64,000 nucleotides of DNA. Source: Arsukibacterium sp. UBA3155. GTDB taxonomy: Bacteria; Pseudomonadota; Gammaproteobacteria; Enterobacterales; Alteromonadaceae. Below, piece after piece: positions 1 to 9,382 of this stretch; within the stretch, counting starts at the first letter, position 1, and each line of letters opens with the position of its first letter. The stretch covers positions 1 through 64,000 of the forward strand of contig DEYP01000019.1 of NCBI GenBank assembly GCA_002364615.1, in the 5' to 3' direction. Below the pieces are notes generated by a model. It saw only the letters and a list, made by a program, of their open reading frames with translations, was not told the origin of the DNA and made no database searches. Position numbers and translations under genes: made by a program.

Positions 1-63
1 GAAAGATTTTTGCAACCCGGCTTACCTCACCCGAAGCCTGCTTAACGCAGGACCCCGTGGCAT

Positions 64-120
64 GGCGCGCATTATAGGGCGTTTTTACAGAGCTGCAAGC
101 TTAAAAGGCAATAAAATATG
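64..120 (-). promoter_or_regulatory. rRNA operon P1-type promoter, reading out of the window to the left
   Basis: On the minus strand a -35 TTGCAG (98-93), a 16-bp spacer and a perfect -10 TATAAT (76-71) are followed by the GC-rich discriminator GCGCGCC (70-64), the signature of growth-rate-controlled stable RNA promoters. AT-rich sequence upstream of the -35 (about 100-120) would serve as an UP element. In E. coli the rrnD operon lies divergently next to yrdA, the same arrangement as here. A small inverted repeat (CCTGC/GCAGG, about 38-52) sits in the leader, and a TTGCAA near base 16-21 could be the -35 of a second promoter. The rRNA genes themselves are outside the window. Confidence 0.75.
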
Positions 121-125
121 ATTTT

Positions 126-158
126 ACTGTTCGTTCGGACAAAGTTTCAACGAACAGT
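126..158. repeat. 10-bp perfect inverted repeat between rrn promoter and yrdA
   Basis: ACTGTTCGTT (126-135) and AACGAACAGT (149-158) are perfect inverse copies separated by 13 bases. The element sits just upstream of the rRNA UP element and upstream of yrdA. It could be an operator or a small hairpin; it is followed on the + strand by GCTTTTT, which is terminator-like, but no gene is known to read in from the left on that strand. Function unknown. Confidence 0.5.
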
Positions 159-217
159 GCTTTTTAGCAGCATTTACTGCACAATAACTTAGCAGTTAGG
201 TCGATTTGGAGATAATA

Positions 218-757
218 ATGTCGATTAGATCGTATAGAGGTGTAATGCCAAAATTGGCAACTGGAGTTTATGTCGATGCATCCAGCGTATTGATAGGCGA
301 TATTGAACTGGCTACTGACGTCAGTATCTGGCCATTAGTAGCAGCGCGCGGTGATGTTAATTTAATCCGGATAGGGGCGCGTACCAATATACAGGATGGT
401 TCGGTATTGCATTTGTCCAGACCAAGCAGTGGTAAACCCAATGGCTGTGCTTTGATAATTGGTGAGGATGTCACCGTTGGCCATAAAGTGATGCTGCATG
501 GTTGTACCCTGGGTAACCGTATTCTGGTTGGCATGGGAGCTATCGTGATGGATGATGCCATCGTAGAAGATGATGTGATTATCGGAGCTGGTAGCCTGGT
601 GCCACCTGGCAAGCGTTTACAAAGCGGCTTTTTATATGTCGGCAGCCCGGTTAAACAGGCCAGGCCGTTAAACGAGGCTGAGAAAGCATTTTTACCGGAG
701 TCTGCCGCGAATTACGTCACCCTGAAGAATGAGTATCTGGCAGAAGGCAGCAGTTAA
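218..757 (+). CDS. yrdA: gamma-carbonic anhydrase family protein YrdA
   Basis: A 179-residue left-handed beta-helix protein built of hexapeptide repeats, related to archaeal gamma-carbonic anhydrase and close in length to E. coli YrdA (184). The three zinc-ligand histidines are visible at H65, H89 and H94, with R44, D46, Q59 and D60 at the conserved active-site positions. Whether it hydrates CO2 is not shown by sequence. I chose the ATG at 218, which follows GGAG at 208-211, over an in-frame TTG at 206. The stop overlaps the convergent yrdB stop by 4 bases. The order rrn-yrdA-yrdB-aroE matches E. coli. Confidence 0.95.
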   Translation: MSIRSYRGVMPKLATGVYVDASSVLIGDIELATDVSIWPLVAARGDVNLIRIGARTNIQDGSVLHLSRPSSGKPNGCALIIGEDVTVGHKVMLHGCTLGNRILVGMGAIVMDDAIVEDDVIIGAGSLVPPGKRLQSGFLYVGSPVKQARPLNEAEKAFLPESAANYVTLKNEYLAEGSS

Positions 758-990
758 AGCCAGATTTCGCCCGCATTGTTAAAAGCGTCGTCAGCAATAG
801 CCTGCTCGGCGCAATCTTCCCAGTTAAATATTTCTGCTTTTATCTTAGTGACAAAAACAGTAGCCTCTGTATTCGGCGGACAGGCGATAAAGCAATTTAC
901 TTTAAGCCCTGCTACCAGACAGCTAAAACCAACTGCTTGGCGAAGTTCGTCATAGTACACATCATTATTAAAAATAATTTGTTGGTTCAT
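754..990 (-). CDS. yrdB: DUF1488 family protein YrdB
   Basis: A 78-residue protein of the DUF1488 family, recognised by its fold-typical opening (residues 1-30, with the NNDVYYDELRQAVGF segment) and by its place between yrdA and aroE as in E. coli. Function is unknown. Its start codon overlaps the aroE stop (ATGA, 987-990), so the two are probably co-translated. There is no signal peptide or membrane segment. Confidence 0.88.
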   Translation of the reverse strand: MNQQIIFNNDVYYDELRQAVGFSCLVAGLKVNCFIACPPNTEATVFVTKIKAEIFNWEDCAEQAIADDAFNNAGEIWL

Positions 991-1802
991 TCTGTCAGCT
1001 GAAGTCTTAACGCAGTCATGACTGTTGCTATATCGGGAGTGACGCCGCGCCAGATAGTAAAAGCGGCTGCCGCCTGAGACAATAACATACCCAAGCCATC
1101 GGCCTGCCGGGCTACGCCTTGTTGCTTAGCCCACGACATAAAGGTTGTGGGCTGGGCGCCATACACCATGTCATAAGCCAACTGACAATGTTTTAGGTGT
1201 TGCGCACTGATATCAGGCCTGCCCCCGGTTAAACCAGATGACGTAGCATTTATAATAAGCAGATACGCTTGCTGCGGAATATCGGTTAAACCGCAGGCGA
1301 GCACCCGGCGATCAAAGTTAGCCGCTATGGCCTGTGCTTTATCGATAGAACGATTGGCTAATACGATTTGGCTAACGCCAGCTTCAAGCAGCGGCCCAAT
1401 TACGCCTCGACTCGCTCCGCCAGCACCAAGCAGCAACACCTCACAGCCAGCCAGGTTTACACCTAACCGAATTAAATCTGCTACCAGTCCAACACCGTCA
1501 GTGTTATCTCCACATACCTTACCGGTGCTGTCTATATATAGCGTATTTACCGCTCCTGCTAATTGTGCCCGCGCCGACAACGTTTCAGCCAGCTGATATG
1601 CCTGCTCTTTAAATGGCATAGTAACATTTGCACCCTTGCCACCACTGGCGACAAAGTTGTGCCAACAGTCGGCAAAGCCATCGACCGGTGCTAGAATGGC
1701 GTCATATTGCATTTGCTGCGCACATTGCACGGCGAACTGGCTATGAATAAAAGGTGACTTAGACTGGCCTATCGGATTACCAAATACAGCATAACGGTCC
1801 AC
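987..1802 (-). CDS. aroE: shikimate dehydrogenase (NADP+)
   Basis: Reduces 3-dehydroshikimate to shikimate in the chorismate pathway. At 271 residues it is normal length (E. coli 272). The N-terminal substrate domain shows S14/S16 in NPIGQSKSP, and the catalytic pair K65 (NVTMPFK) and D102 (GDNTDG) falls at exactly the E. coli numbers. The NADP-binding loop GAGGASRG lies at 126-133. The start is GTG at 1802, with no strong ribosome-binding site in front of it. The start lies only 5 bases from that of the divergent globin gene, so the two promoters must lie inside each other's coding sequence or further away. Confidence 0.97.
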   Translation of the reverse strand: MDRYAVFGNPIGQSKSPFIHSQFAVQCAQQMQYDAILAPVDGFADCWHNFVASGGKGANVTMPFKEQAYQLAETLSARAQLAGAVNTLYIDSTGKVCGDNTDGVGLVADLIRLGVNLAGCEVLLLGAGGASRGVIGPLLEAGVSQIVLANRSIDKAQAIAANFDRRVLACGLTDIPQQAYLLIINATSSGLTGGRPDISAQHLKHCQLAYDMVYGAQPTTFMSWAKQQGVARQADGLGMLLSQAAAAFTIWRGVTPDIATVMTALRLQLTE

Positions 1803-1807
1803 AACAT

Positions 1808-2254
1808 ATGTCCATCAAGAAGTTAATACAGATGATTTTTAATAAAAACCCCGCAAATAGCAAGCCTTACCCCACGCCAGAGCAAACCCCATACCAGTTA
1901 ATGGGTGGCGAGCCAAAAGTAAAGGCGCTGGCTAACCGCTTTTACGATATTATGGAGACGGCGCCTGAAGCAGCTGATCTGTACGCCATCCATCCGCTAC
2001 CCCTTGATAGTATCCGCCAGAAGTTTTTTGAATTTTTATCCGGCTGGCTTGGCGGCCCGGCGTTGTTTGAACAAAAGTACGGCCATCCACGGTTACGAGC
2101 CCGCCACCTGCCCTTTCAGGTAGATGAAAAGCTACGCAATCAATGGATGTTTTGTATGGAGCAGGCGCTGGACGACGTGGTGGAAAACAAGATGCTGCGC
2201 CAAGGCATCCATCAGTCAGTTAGCCAACTGGCAAGCCATATGATTAATTGTTGA
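1808..2254 (+). CDS. group II truncated hemoglobin
   Basis: A 148-residue 2-over-2 globin of the trHbO/YjbI class. The motif [13 protein letters not shown] (91-103) carries the presumed heme-ligating proximal histidine H100, and W113 matches the tryptophan typical of group II. Such globins bind O2, NO or peroxide; the physiological role here is not known. The first ~30 residues are a non-globin extension. The ATG at 1808 lacks a clear ribosome-binding site; an alternative ATG at 1832 follows AAGAAG. The 3' end overlaps the convergent hemF stop by 11 bases, placing a heme protein beside a heme-synthesis gene. Confidence 0.9.
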   Translation: MSIKKLIQMIFNKNPANSKPYPTPEQTPYQLMGGEPKVKALANRFYDIMETAPEAADLYAIHPLPLDSIRQKFFEFLSGWLGGPALFEQKYGHPRLRARHLPFQVDEKLRNQWMFCMEQALDDVVENKMLRQGIHQSVSQLASHMINC

Positions 2255-3173
2255 TGCCGAGCCAATCCTGAGGCTTTAAGTAGCGCTTATATAACAGCGC
2301 CTCAGCGCTTCCTGGCTCAGGTTGGTAACCGTACTGCCAGCGCACCAGTGGCGGCATCGACATTAAAATTGACTCAGTTCGGCCCCCGCTTTGCAAGCCA
2401 AACAACGTGCCTCTGTCATACACCAGATTAAATTCAACATAGCGACCACGGCGGTATAACTGGAACTGCCGTTCGTGATCGCCATAAGCGATGTTTTTGC
2501 GCCGCTCAACCAGCGGCAGATAAGCGGGTAAAAACGCCTCGCCCACCGCGCGCATCAGGCTAAAGCTTTGTTCGAATCCCAGCTCGTTTAAATCATCAAA
2601 AAATAAGCCACCCACACCGCGGGTTTCATTGCGGTGTTTTAAGTAAAAATACTCATCACACCATTTTTTATAATTTGGATAGTAGTCGTCACCAAAAGGC
2701 TCAACCGCTGACTTCGCAGTGTGGTGCCAGTGAACGACATCCTCTTCATAAGGATAATAAGGTGTTAAATCAAAACCGCCGCCAAACCACCAAACCGGTG
2801 CTTCGCCGTCTTTTTCGGCAATAAAAAACCGCACATTGGCATGGGTTGTCGGCAAGTGCGGGTTATGTGGATGCAATACTAAGGATACGCCGCAGGCATG
2901 AAAACTACGACCGGCTAACTCAGGTCGGTGGGCGGTTGCCGATGCCGGCATTTGCGCTCCAAATACGTGCGAGTAATTAACACCAGCCTGCTCAAACACG
3001 GTGCCATTTGTCAGCACCCGACTGCGGCCGCCACCCCCCTCCGGTCGTTGCCAGGCATCCTCGATAAACTGGCCTTTACCATCAGCCTGCTGCAAGGCCT
3101 GACAAACAGTATCTTGTAATGCCATTAAAAACTGTTGCACCTGATGCAGCTTTTCGCTGTTACTCCCCGCCAT
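2244..3173 (-). CDS. hemF: oxygen-dependent coproporphyrinogen III oxidase
   Basis: Carries out the aerobic oxidative decarboxylation of coproporphyrinogen III to protoporphyrinogen IX in heme synthesis. At 309 residues it is the family length (E. coli 299). Typical segments are visible: [19 protein letters not shown] around 95-115, [14 protein letters not shown] around 128-141, and [13 protein letters not shown] near 245-257. It is transcribed after tsaC with a 1-base gap, so the two form an operon. Confidence 0.98.
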   Translation of the reverse strand: MAGSNSEKLHQVQQFLMALQDTVCQALQQADGKGQFIEDAWQRPEGGGGRSRVLTNGTVFEQAGVNYSHVFGAQMPASATAHRPELAGRSFHACGVSLVLHPHNPHLPTTHANVRFFIAEKDGEAPVWWFGGGFDLTPYYPYEEDVVHWHHTAKSAVEPFGDDYYPNYKKWCDEYFYLKHRNETRGVGGLFFDDLNELGFEQSFSLMRAVGEAFLPAYLPLVERRKNIAYGDHERQFQLYRRGRYVEFNLVYDRGTLFGLQSGGRTESILMSMPPLVRWQYGYQPEPGSAEALLYKRYLKPQDWLGINN

Positions 3174-3174
3174 A

Positions 3175-3735
3175 TTAACCCCTTACGATCTGTCCGCTTA
3201 TTGCATCCCGGATTTGACTGGCCTGAGCTGCGCCACCCAGCTCACCTTCTACTATGCCGGCTACTTTTAAGCCCATAGTCGTTAGTAAATGCTGATAATC
3301 AGTAATAGACGGCTCACCGGCCAGATTGGCACTGGTCGACACCAGCGGTTTACCATAGGCCTGACACAACTGTTGTACTACCGGATGCGCACTTACCCTT
3401 ACCGCAATAGTGTCAAACTTGCCGGTAATCCACTTAGGCGCAGTTTTACTGGCGGGTAACACCCAACTGATATGGCCGGGCCAGCTGGAAAATATCTGAT
3501 AACGCTTTTCCAGTGGAATAGCCTTATCGTCAACGTAAGGCAATAGTTGAGAATAGGTGGCGGCGATCAGAATCAGGCCCTTTTCTACTGGCCTTTGCTT
3601 AATCGTCAGAATGTTTAGCACCGCAGCCTCGTTATCCGGATCACAGCCAAGGCCAAAAACTGCCTCGGTGGGATAGCTGATAACCTCGCCCTGCTTTAAC
3701 AACTCAACCGCTGTGGCTATGTTGCACCCTTTCAT
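3175..3735 (-). CDS. tsaC: L-threonylcarbamoyladenylate synthase TsaC (YrdC type)
   Basis: Makes threonylcarbamoyl-AMP from threonine, bicarbonate and ATP, the first step of t6A37 tRNA modification. It has the YrdC/Sua5 core only: [13 protein letters not shown] near residue 21, KQRP near 50 and STSANL near 140. At 186 residues it is close to E. coli TsaC (190). A ribosome-binding site AGAGG lies 7 bases before the ATG at 3735; an in-frame TTG at 3738 is only 4 bases from it. In E. coli tsaC precedes aroE; here hemF and the globin gene have been inserted between them. Confidence 0.96.
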   Translation of the reverse strand: MKGCNIATAVELLKQGEVISYPTEAVFGLGCDPDNEAAVLNILTIKQRPVEKGLILIAATYSQLLPYVDDKAIPLEKRYQIFSSWPGHISWVLPASKTAPKWITGKFDTIAVRVSAHPVVQQLCQAYGKPLVSTSANLAGEPSITDYQHLLTTMGLKVAGIVEGELGGAAQASQIRDAISGQIVRG

Positions 3736-3761
3736 CAATTTACCTCTGTATACAGTAAGAA

Positions 3762-3790
3762 TTTTAATCAGACTCAGTTGCCGCTATAAT
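3762..3790 (+). promoter_or_regulatory. purEK promoter
   Basis: A perfect -10 TATAAT lies at 3785-3790, 45 bases before the purE start, but the -35 region (around 3762-3767, TTTTAA) is weak. No clear PurR operator of the E. coli type is visible, so regulation by purines cannot be claimed from the sequence. Confidence 0.5.
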
Positions 3791-3835
3791 AGCGCCTTAG
3801 TCATTTCAGTTCATTAAGTTCAGAAGGAAAGCGGC

Positions 3836-4327
3836 ATGCAAGTGGGTATTATAATGGGTTCGACCTCAGACTGGCCGACCATGAAGCTGGCAGCAGATAT
3901 GCTCGATTCTTTTGGCATAAGCTATGAAACCCGGGTGGTATCTGCGCATCGTACCCCACAATTACTGGCAGACTATGCCAGCAGTGCTGCCAGCCGCGGT
4001 TTAAAAGTTATTATAGCGGGCGCCGGTGGTGCGGCGCATTTGCCTGGTATGGCCGCCGCCTTTACCAGCTTACCGGTGCTAGGGGTACCGGTGCAGTCTA
4101 AAGCCCTGAAAGGCTTAGATTCTTTGTTATCTATCGTGCAAATGCCCAAAGGTGTGGCAGTGGGCACTCTGGCCATCGGCGAGGCCGGTGCAGCCAATGC
4201 TGGCCTACTGGCCGCTCAAATATTGGCAACTAGCAACCCGGAACTGTTGAGCAAAATCGACGCTTTTCGCCAGGCACAAACCGATACCGTGCTTAGCCAG
4301 CCAGACCCGTCTCAGGTGGCCATATGA
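3836..4327 (+). CDS. purE: N5-carboxyaminoimidazole ribonucleotide mutase
   Basis: Converts N5-CAIR to CAIR in purine synthesis, working with PurK. Class I PurE of 163 residues. The signature [13 protein letters not shown] starts at residue 7 and SAHRTP follows near 40, with the active-site histidine in the latter. AAGGAAA precedes the ATG. purK begins inside the stop codon (ATGA, 4324-4327), so the pair is translationally coupled. Confidence 0.98.
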   Translation: MQVGIIMGSTSDWPTMKLAADMLDSFGISYETRVVSAHRTPQLLADYASSAASRGLKVIIAGAGGAAHLPGMAAAFTSLPVLGVPVQSKALKGLDSLLSIVQMPKGVAVGTLAIGEAGAANAGLLAAQILATSNPELLSKIDAFRQAQTDTVLSQPDPSQVAI

Positions 4328-5460
4328 AGGTATTAGTATTAGGTGCTGGCCAACTGGCCCGTATGATGTCCCTCGCTGGCGCCCCCCTTAATATCAGCAT
4401 TAGCGCCTATGACGTTAATACCGATGCCATTGTCCATCCGTTAACCCAGCATAAACTGGGCACCGGCCTGGCAAATGCTATTGCTGACGCTGACGTTATT
4501 ACCGCTGAGTTTGAACATATTCCTGTAGCCATATTGGAACAATGCCAGCAAAGTGGCAAATTCTTACCTGGCAGCGACGCTATTCAGGCCGGAGGAGATC
4601 GCAGGCTGGAAAAAGCACTGCTTGCCCGTTGCAGTGTGGCCAGTGCCGGTTACAAGGTGATTAACAACGAAGCAGACTTTAAACAAGCTATTACCAGCCT
4701 TGGTTTACCACTTATTTTTAAAAGTGCGCTGGAAGGTTATGACGGCAAGGGACAGTGGCGCTTAAAAGACCCGGCGCAGGCTGATATGCTCTGGCAGCAA
4801 ATGGCAGATTTTCTGGCTACCGATGCAAAACAAGCTATTGTTGCCGAACAGTTTATTGGTTTTAACCGTGAGCTTTCGCTGGTTGCGGCAAGAGCAAGCA
4901 ACGGTGAAGTAAAAGCATACCCGCTGACTGAAAATCATCATGTTAATGGTGTACTTAGCGTATCACTGGCGCGGCCGGTTAGTAGCACACTGCAGGCTCA
5001 GGCAGAGCAGATGTTTAGCGCTATTGCCGAAGAACTTAACTATGTCGGCGTGTTGGCAATAGAGTTCTTTGACGTTGATGGCACACTAATGGTAAATGAA
5101 ATTGCGCCCAGGGTACATAACTCAGGGCACTGGACCCAACAAGGCGCTGACGTATGTCAGTTTGAGCAACATTTACGCGCCGTGACCGGATTACCACTTG
5201 GTAACACGGCGTTGCTGCGCCCTACCCTGATGATTAATATTCTGGGTGAAGACACTACCCCAGCCGCTATACTCGGTTTAGCCGGGTTACACCTGCATTG
5301 GTACGGTAAAACTAAAAGGCCGGGCAGAAAAATGGGCCATATCAACTTGTCAGCCGACTCTCTGGCTGAGCTTAAAGCTCATTTTGCGAAACTTATTGAT
5401 TTGTTACCAGCAACGGCGTTTCCAGAACTGGAGCAAATGCTGAACCAAATTGCCGATTAA
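4324..5460 (+). CDS. purK: 5-(carboxyamino)imidazole ribonucleotide synthase
   Basis: ATP-grasp enzyme that carboxylates AIR to N5-CAIR using ATP and bicarbonate. At 378 residues it is slightly longer than E. coli PurK (355). Visible are the N-terminal [10 protein letters not shown] at residues 6-15, EGYDGKGQW near 137-145 and the metal-site region [14 protein letters not shown] near 258-271. It is the second gene of the purEK operon, with a terminator hairpin directly after it. Confidence 0.98.
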   Translation: MKVLVLGAGQLARMMSLAGAPLNISISAYDVNTDAIVHPLTQHKLGTGLANAIADADVITAEFEHIPVAILEQCQQSGKFLPGSDAIQAGGDRRLEKALLARCSVASAGYKVINNEADFKQAITSLGLPLIFKSALEGYDGKGQWRLKDPAQADMLWQQMADFLATDAKQAIVAEQFIGFNRELSLVAARASNGEVKAYPLTENHHVNGVLSVSLARPVSSTLQAQAEQMFSAIAEELNYVGVLAIEFFDVDGTLMVNEIAPRVHNSGHWTQQGADVCQFEQHLRAVTGLPLGNTALLRPTLMINILGEDTTPAAILGLAGLHLHWYGKTKRPGRKMGHINLSADSLAELKAHFAKLIDLLPATAFPELEQMLNQIAD

Positions 5461-5464
5461 GCTG

Positions 5465-6013
5465 TTAGCCAGCCTTACTGGCTGGCTGCTTTTTCTCACA
5501 ACCTTTTTTAGCACAATAAAGTTCTGACTTTTTCTGCAGCAACAATGGATAGTGACAGTAGTGACATGGGCCTGGCTGTGGTTTGTCATTTAACAGAAAA
5601 CGGCAATCCGGATAGCGATTGCAGCCATAAAAATGTTTACCAAATTTATTGATCCGTTCAGCTAACTGACCCTTTTTACACTTAGGGCAGTCAATTTCTA
5701 TACTGTCTTTGCTTTCTTCGTGCTGATCGACCACAAAATCACATTCAGGATAAGCGGTACAGCCAATAAACATACCATAACGACCATTCTTTACAGCAAG
5801 TATTGCACCACACTGCGGGCACGCTTCAGTGGGCAGCACTTTAACAATGGCGTGATCGTGCTGCTGCAACGGTTTAATATAATGACAATCCGGATAAGCA
5901 CTGCAGCCCAGAAAGGGGCCATTTTTTGACGATTTTATCTGTAGCGTGTTCTGGCAAAGTGGACAAAGCTGCTGCTGGTGCGGCAGCTTAAATAACGGAG
6001 TGTCATCAGTCAT
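5465..6013 (-). CDS. yrdD: topoisomerase-type zinc-ribbon protein YrdD
   Basis: A 182-residue protein made almost wholly of zinc ribbons like those at the C-terminus of DNA topoisomerase I. Three complete Cys4 ribbons are seen at C17/C20/C37/C43, C65/C68/C85/C91 and C109/C112/C131/C137, and a shorter fourth at C150/C153/C167/C172. There is no catalytic topoisomerase domain. It presumably binds single-stranded DNA or RNA; its cellular role is not established. It ends the lysM-dprA-smg operon, as in E. coli (yrdD-smg-dprA). Confidence 0.9.
   Translation of the reverse strand: MTDDTPLFKLPHQQQLCPLCQNTLQIKSSKNGPFLGCSAYPDCHYIKPLQQHDHAIVKVLPTEACPQCGAILAVKNGRYGMFIGCTAYPECDFVVDQHEESKDSIEIDCPKCKKGQLAERINKFGKHFYGCNRYPDCRFLLNDKPQPGPCHYCHYPLLLQKKSELYCAKKGCEKKQPASKAG
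5468..5495 (+). terminator. purEK terminator inside the 3' end of yrdD
   Basis: GCCAGCC (5468-5474) and GGCTGGC (5480-5486) form a 7-bp hairpin with a 5-base loop, followed by TGCTTTTTC. The hairpin lies within the last codons of the convergent gene yrdD, so the same bases serve as a terminator on one strand and as code for the yrdD C-terminus on the other. Confidence 0.7.
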
Positions 6014-6028
6014 AATATTAAAAGCTGC

Positions 6029-6502
6029 TTAATGCAGGGGCCCATCGGGTTCATCAAAAATTAAATCTTCCATTTGAGCGTAAGCGGTTTCGCGCCCCGG
6101 CACATTAAACAGCACCATCAGCACTACCCATTTTAAGTCTTCCAGACTGAGCGCAGTGCTGTCGAGATCCATCGCCCGGTCGATAACCATCTCACGGGTG
6201 TTCGCATCCAGAACGTTAATTTGTTCCAGAAATAACAGAAATCCCTGATCGGTCACGTCCAGTTTACGTTGCTCTTCGAGAGTATAGATGCGAACGGCGG
6301 TAGAATTACCTTTGGTTAAATAGGGCTTAACATGGCTTTCCTGCAACGCAGATAAGCTGTCCAGCCATTTTAAGGCTTTAAAAATATCGTCATCATGAAA
6401 GCCTGCACGGCTGAGCTCTTTTGTCAGGTCCGCGTGGTTCACATAAATATCAGATTCATTATGGATATAGTTTTCAAACAGATAAACGAGGATATCAAAC
6501 AT
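6029..6502 (-). CDS. smg: DUF494 family protein Smg
   Basis: A 157-residue protein of the Smg/DUF494 family, which always sits beside dprA in gammaproteobacteria; molecular function unknown. It opens with [13 protein letters not shown] and has an acidic C-terminus with no membrane segments. An AGGAG ribosome-binding site overlaps the dprA stop region, 2 bases upstream in the operon. yrdD follows after 15 bases. Confidence 0.93.
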   Translation of the reverse strand: MFDILVYLFENYIHNESDIYVNHADLTKELSRAGFHDDDIFKALKWLDSLSALQESHVKPYLTKGNSTAVRIYTLEEQRKLDVTDQGFLLFLEQINVLDANTREMVIDRAMDLDSTALSLEDLKWVVLMVLFNVPGRETAYAQMEDLIFDEPDGPLH

Positions 6503-6504
6503 AA

Positions 6505-7596
6505 TCAGGCACTCCTCACTCTAATGTAACCACCGGGTACTGCTGCTACCTCACCCGCTATTTCAAGCTGTAGCAAGGTTATGGATACGTCTGTCACTGA
6601 CATGTTGGACCGCTTTGCAATAATATCTATTGCAGTAGCGTCATCTCCTACGTTAGCCAACAACTGCTGCGCAAACAAGTCCGGCGCAGACTTTTTTTCA
6701 TCTGAAGCTAAAGTACTTAAGCCATTCTGGGCAAAAAACTGCCACTCTTCCAGGATATCGGCCACACCGGTAACAAGTTTAGCCCCTTGTTGAATTAACC
6801 AGTGACATCCCGCTGATTGCCGGCTGTAAACCGAACCCGGTACGGCAAAAACATCCCGACTGTATTCGGCCGCCAGATTGGCACTGATCAGTGAACCACT
6901 CTTCAGGGCCGCTTCAACCACTATGGTTGCTGAGCTCATTCCGACAACGATGCGATTACGCTGCGGAAAAAACTCAGCCCGGGGCTGGATATCGGGGAAG
7001 AACTCACTGACTAAAGCACCATTTTCAACTATCTGTTCGGCTAGTGCTTTATTGCTGGCCGGATAAATTTGCTGCAAGCCATGCCCCAACACGGCAATAG
7101 TAAAACCACCGCCCTGCAATGCCCCTTTATGGCTTTCACTATCGATGCCCCGAGCCATACCACTTGTGATCATGTATCCTTGCTGCACCAATTCAGCGGC
7201 AAAGTTCTGCGCAACCTTACGGCCGGTTGGCGTTGGCTGGCGGGTACCGACCATGGCCAGTTGCTGGCGCGGCAATAACTCAGCCTGGCCTTTCACAAAC
7301 AGCAGCAGCGGCGGGTGTTTAATTTGTTTTAACAGTGGCGGATAACGGGGGTCATGGTAAGTGACTGCATGATGCGAAGCAGATTGCGCCAGCCATTCCA
7401 GCGCCAAATCGGCCCGGCGTTGACCGTGCACAGTAAGTAACTCGGCCTGACGGGCGGTCAGACCAATATTACGCAGGGTACTCATAGGTAAGCTGACCAG
7501 GTCGGCCAGTGAAATATGCTCGCTTAGACGTTGGAACTTCAGGCCATCCAGGCCATGCACAGAGGCTAAAGCGAGCCAGTTGCGAAGATCATCCAC
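6505..7596 (-). CDS. dprA: DNA-processing protein DprA
   Basis: Binds single-stranded DNA and loads RecA during natural transformation. At 363 residues it has an N-terminal helix-hairpin-helix-like region (1-75), a Rossmann core with GTRQPTPTG near 115 and SGMARGID near 142, and a C-terminal winged-helix domain (about 300-363). The start is GTG at 7596. Whether the organism is competent cannot be judged here, since other com genes are not in the window. Confidence 0.96.
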   Translation of the reverse strand: MDDLRNWLALASVHGLDGLKFQRLSEHISLADLVSLPMSTLRNIGLTARQAELLTVHGQRRADLALEWLAQSASHHAVTYHDPRYPPLLKQIKHPPLLLFVKGQAELLPRQQLAMVGTRQPTPTGRKVAQNFAAELVQQGYMITSGMARGIDSESHKGALQGGGFTIAVLGHGLQQIYPASNKALAEQIVENGALVSEFFPDIQPRAEFFPQRNRIVVGMSSATIVVEAALKSGSLISANLAAEYSRDVFAVPGSVYSRQSAGCHWLIQQGAKLVTGVADILEEWQFFAQNGLSTLASDEKKSAPDLFAQQLLANVGDDATAIDIIAKRSNMSVTDVSITLLQLEIAGEVAAVPGGYIRVRSA

Positions 7597-7620
7597 GGCA
7601 AACTGGCTCCATCAGATTAA

Positions 7621-8730
7621 TTACAGGTTAGCGATGGTATCTCCAACCCGGATTGGACGGCGGGTGCTGGTAACAATGGCGAAACTCACCCGCTCTGCTA
7701 CTTTGAACACCATTAACTCGCCTACTTTTTCCCTTGGCATACTAATGCTGTTTTCACCAAAGTTGCGGAACATTTTCTGTAGTTTATTGGCATCTTCCAC
7801 ATAAACAGGGCCGTTTTTGCCATCAATTACTGCCGGAGACTGGCGGTATATTCCCAGCATCTGGCCTGCTTGCATATCATTGATCAAGCCTCGGTTCAGC
7901 ACCACGATATCCATTTTGGAGAACTCGCGCAGTTGCGAAGTCGTATCAATAATGGTCCCGTCAACCTCGAAATCAGGTTTGCTAATCAGGAAAAAGGCCG
8001 GCAGCGATTGCCCCTCAAGCGCCGGCATTACCCGATCACCCTGTTTTATTTCACGCTTAACGCTCAGCACTTGCATAGAAGCAGCCTCAAGCGGGCTATC
8101 TTCTGTTGCTTCACGACCTGGACGGAACGCACGGGCGGTGGCTATTAAACTGGTTTCATAGCCCAGCACCGAGCCGGATTCAGGGTCAACATACGGCTTT
8201 CCTTTGCGGTAAACCCCATAGGAAGTGCCGGGCTGCAATATGCCCTTAACATAAACGGTATGGGTTTCTGCCGCCATTTTAGTGGCGGTGTTAGTGCCCA
8301 GAATATATGGCATTGCTTCTATCTGTTCTTCACTAAGCGCTTGCTCGTATGTCAGAAACGGCCGGATCATGCTCAGCGGTAATGTAGTGATAGCGCCGTC
8401 GCCTTTCATGGTTTTGCGGGTCTCGGGTGATAAACGTTTCACATTATCGTTTACCCCAAGACGCGGTCTGCCCATACTGTCATACGTCAGGGTGAGCGTG
8501 TCGCCCGGATAGATCAGATGCGGGTTATCAACCTGAGGGTTCATTTGCCATAATTGCGGCCACAACCAGGGTTCATTCAGGTACAATGCGGAAATATCCC
8601 ACAGGGTGTCACCTTTTTTAACGACATAGGAAGCGGGAGCATCCTCACGGATTTGCAGCACATCTGCTTGCAGGCTGAAAGACAACCAACAAAACAGCGC
8701 GATGACAGATATTGCAATTTTTTTCAGCAT
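7621..8730 (-). CDS. exported LysM domain protein
   Basis: A 369-residue protein with a Sec signal peptide (hydrophobic 4-21, cleavage near LQA-DV at 22-23). A LysM motif at about 34-80 (YVVKKGDTLWDISALY) should bind peptidoglycan. The remaining ~270 residues are an uncharacterised conserved region. It is a regular upstream neighbour of dprA in marine gammaproteobacteria, and the 24-base gap suggests an operon. No catalytic domain is visible. AAGGA precedes the ATG. Confidence 0.88.
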   Translation of the reverse strand: MLKKIAISVIALFCWLSFSLQADVLQIREDAPASYVVKKGDTLWDISALYLNEPWLWPQLWQMNPQVDNPHLIYPGDTLTLTYDSMGRPRLGVNDNVKRLSPETRKTMKGDGAITTLPLSMIRPFLTYEQALSEEQIEAMPYILGTNTATKMAAETHTVYVKGILQPGTSYGVYRKGKPYVDPESGSVLGYETSLIATARAFRPGREATEDSPLEAASMQVLSVKREIKQGDRVMPALEGQSLPAFFLISKPDFEVDGTIIDTTSQLREFSKMDIVVLNRGLINDMQAGQMLGIYRQSPAVIDGKNGPVYVEDANKLQKMFRNFGENSISMPREKVGELMVFKVAERVSFAIVTSTRRPIRVGDTIANL

Positions 8731-8853
8731 GCCTGCTTCCTTGAACTGATTCTTGTTTTAATTATTGCACACTATGCTGTTATTACAGCGGATTAATGGC
8801 TAAAATTAAAACATACCACAACCATTGAAATAAAGCATAATTTTGTAGGTGTT

Positions 8854-9369
8854 ATGGCAGTTTTAAAAGTTTTACATTTCCCGGACGATCGTTTGCGCAC
8901 TGTTGCTAAACCTGTAGCCTCGGTTACGCCGGAAATTAAGCAGTTAGTCGGCGATATGCTGGATACCATGTACGATGAAAATGGCATTGGCCTGGCGGCC
9001 ACGCAGGTAGATGTTCATTTACGGGTGGTTGTCATTGATTTATCGGAGCAGCGTGATGAACCTTTGGTGCTTATTAATCCGGAAATTATCCAACGTGATG
9101 GCAATACCAGTTATGAAGAAGGCTGCTTATCGGTACCGCAGAACTATGCCTCGGTAGAGCGGGCGGAAACAGTGACGGTAAAAGCACTTGACCGCAATGG
9201 CGATCCTTTTGAACTGGCGGCCGACGGTTTACTGGCCATTTGTCTGCAACATGAACTGGACCATTTGGTAGGCAAGCTGTTTATCGACTATCTGTCGCCA
9301 TTAAAACGTGACCGCATTCGCAAAAAACTGGAAAAAGAAGCCAAAATGGCCCAGCGCCACGCGCTGTAA
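8854..9369 (+). CDS. def: peptide deformylase
   Basis: Removes the N-formyl group from new proteins. All three family motifs are present: GIGLAATQ near residues 45-52, EEGCLSVP near 89-96 (metal ligand Cys) and [10 protein letters not shown] near 131-140 (HExxH). At 171 residues it matches E. coli (169). It leads the def-fmt-rsmB-trkA operon, the E. coli order, and is divergent from the lysM gene. Confidence 0.98.
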   Translation: MAVLKVLHFPDDRLRTVAKPVASVTPEIKQLVGDMLDTMYDENGIGLAATQVDVHLRVVVIDLSEQRDEPLVLINPEIIQRDGNTSYEEGCLSVPQNYASVERAETVTVKALDRNGDPFELAADGLLAICLQHELDHLVGKLFIDYLSPLKRDRIRKKLEKEAKMAQRHAL

Positions 9370-9382
9370 CACAGGACAAAAC

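Noticed and set aside
9308-9382. Longer fmt start from ATG 9308
   Set aside because: It lies inside def in another frame and adds residues that are not like Fmt. The GTG at 9383 follows a good AGGAC site.
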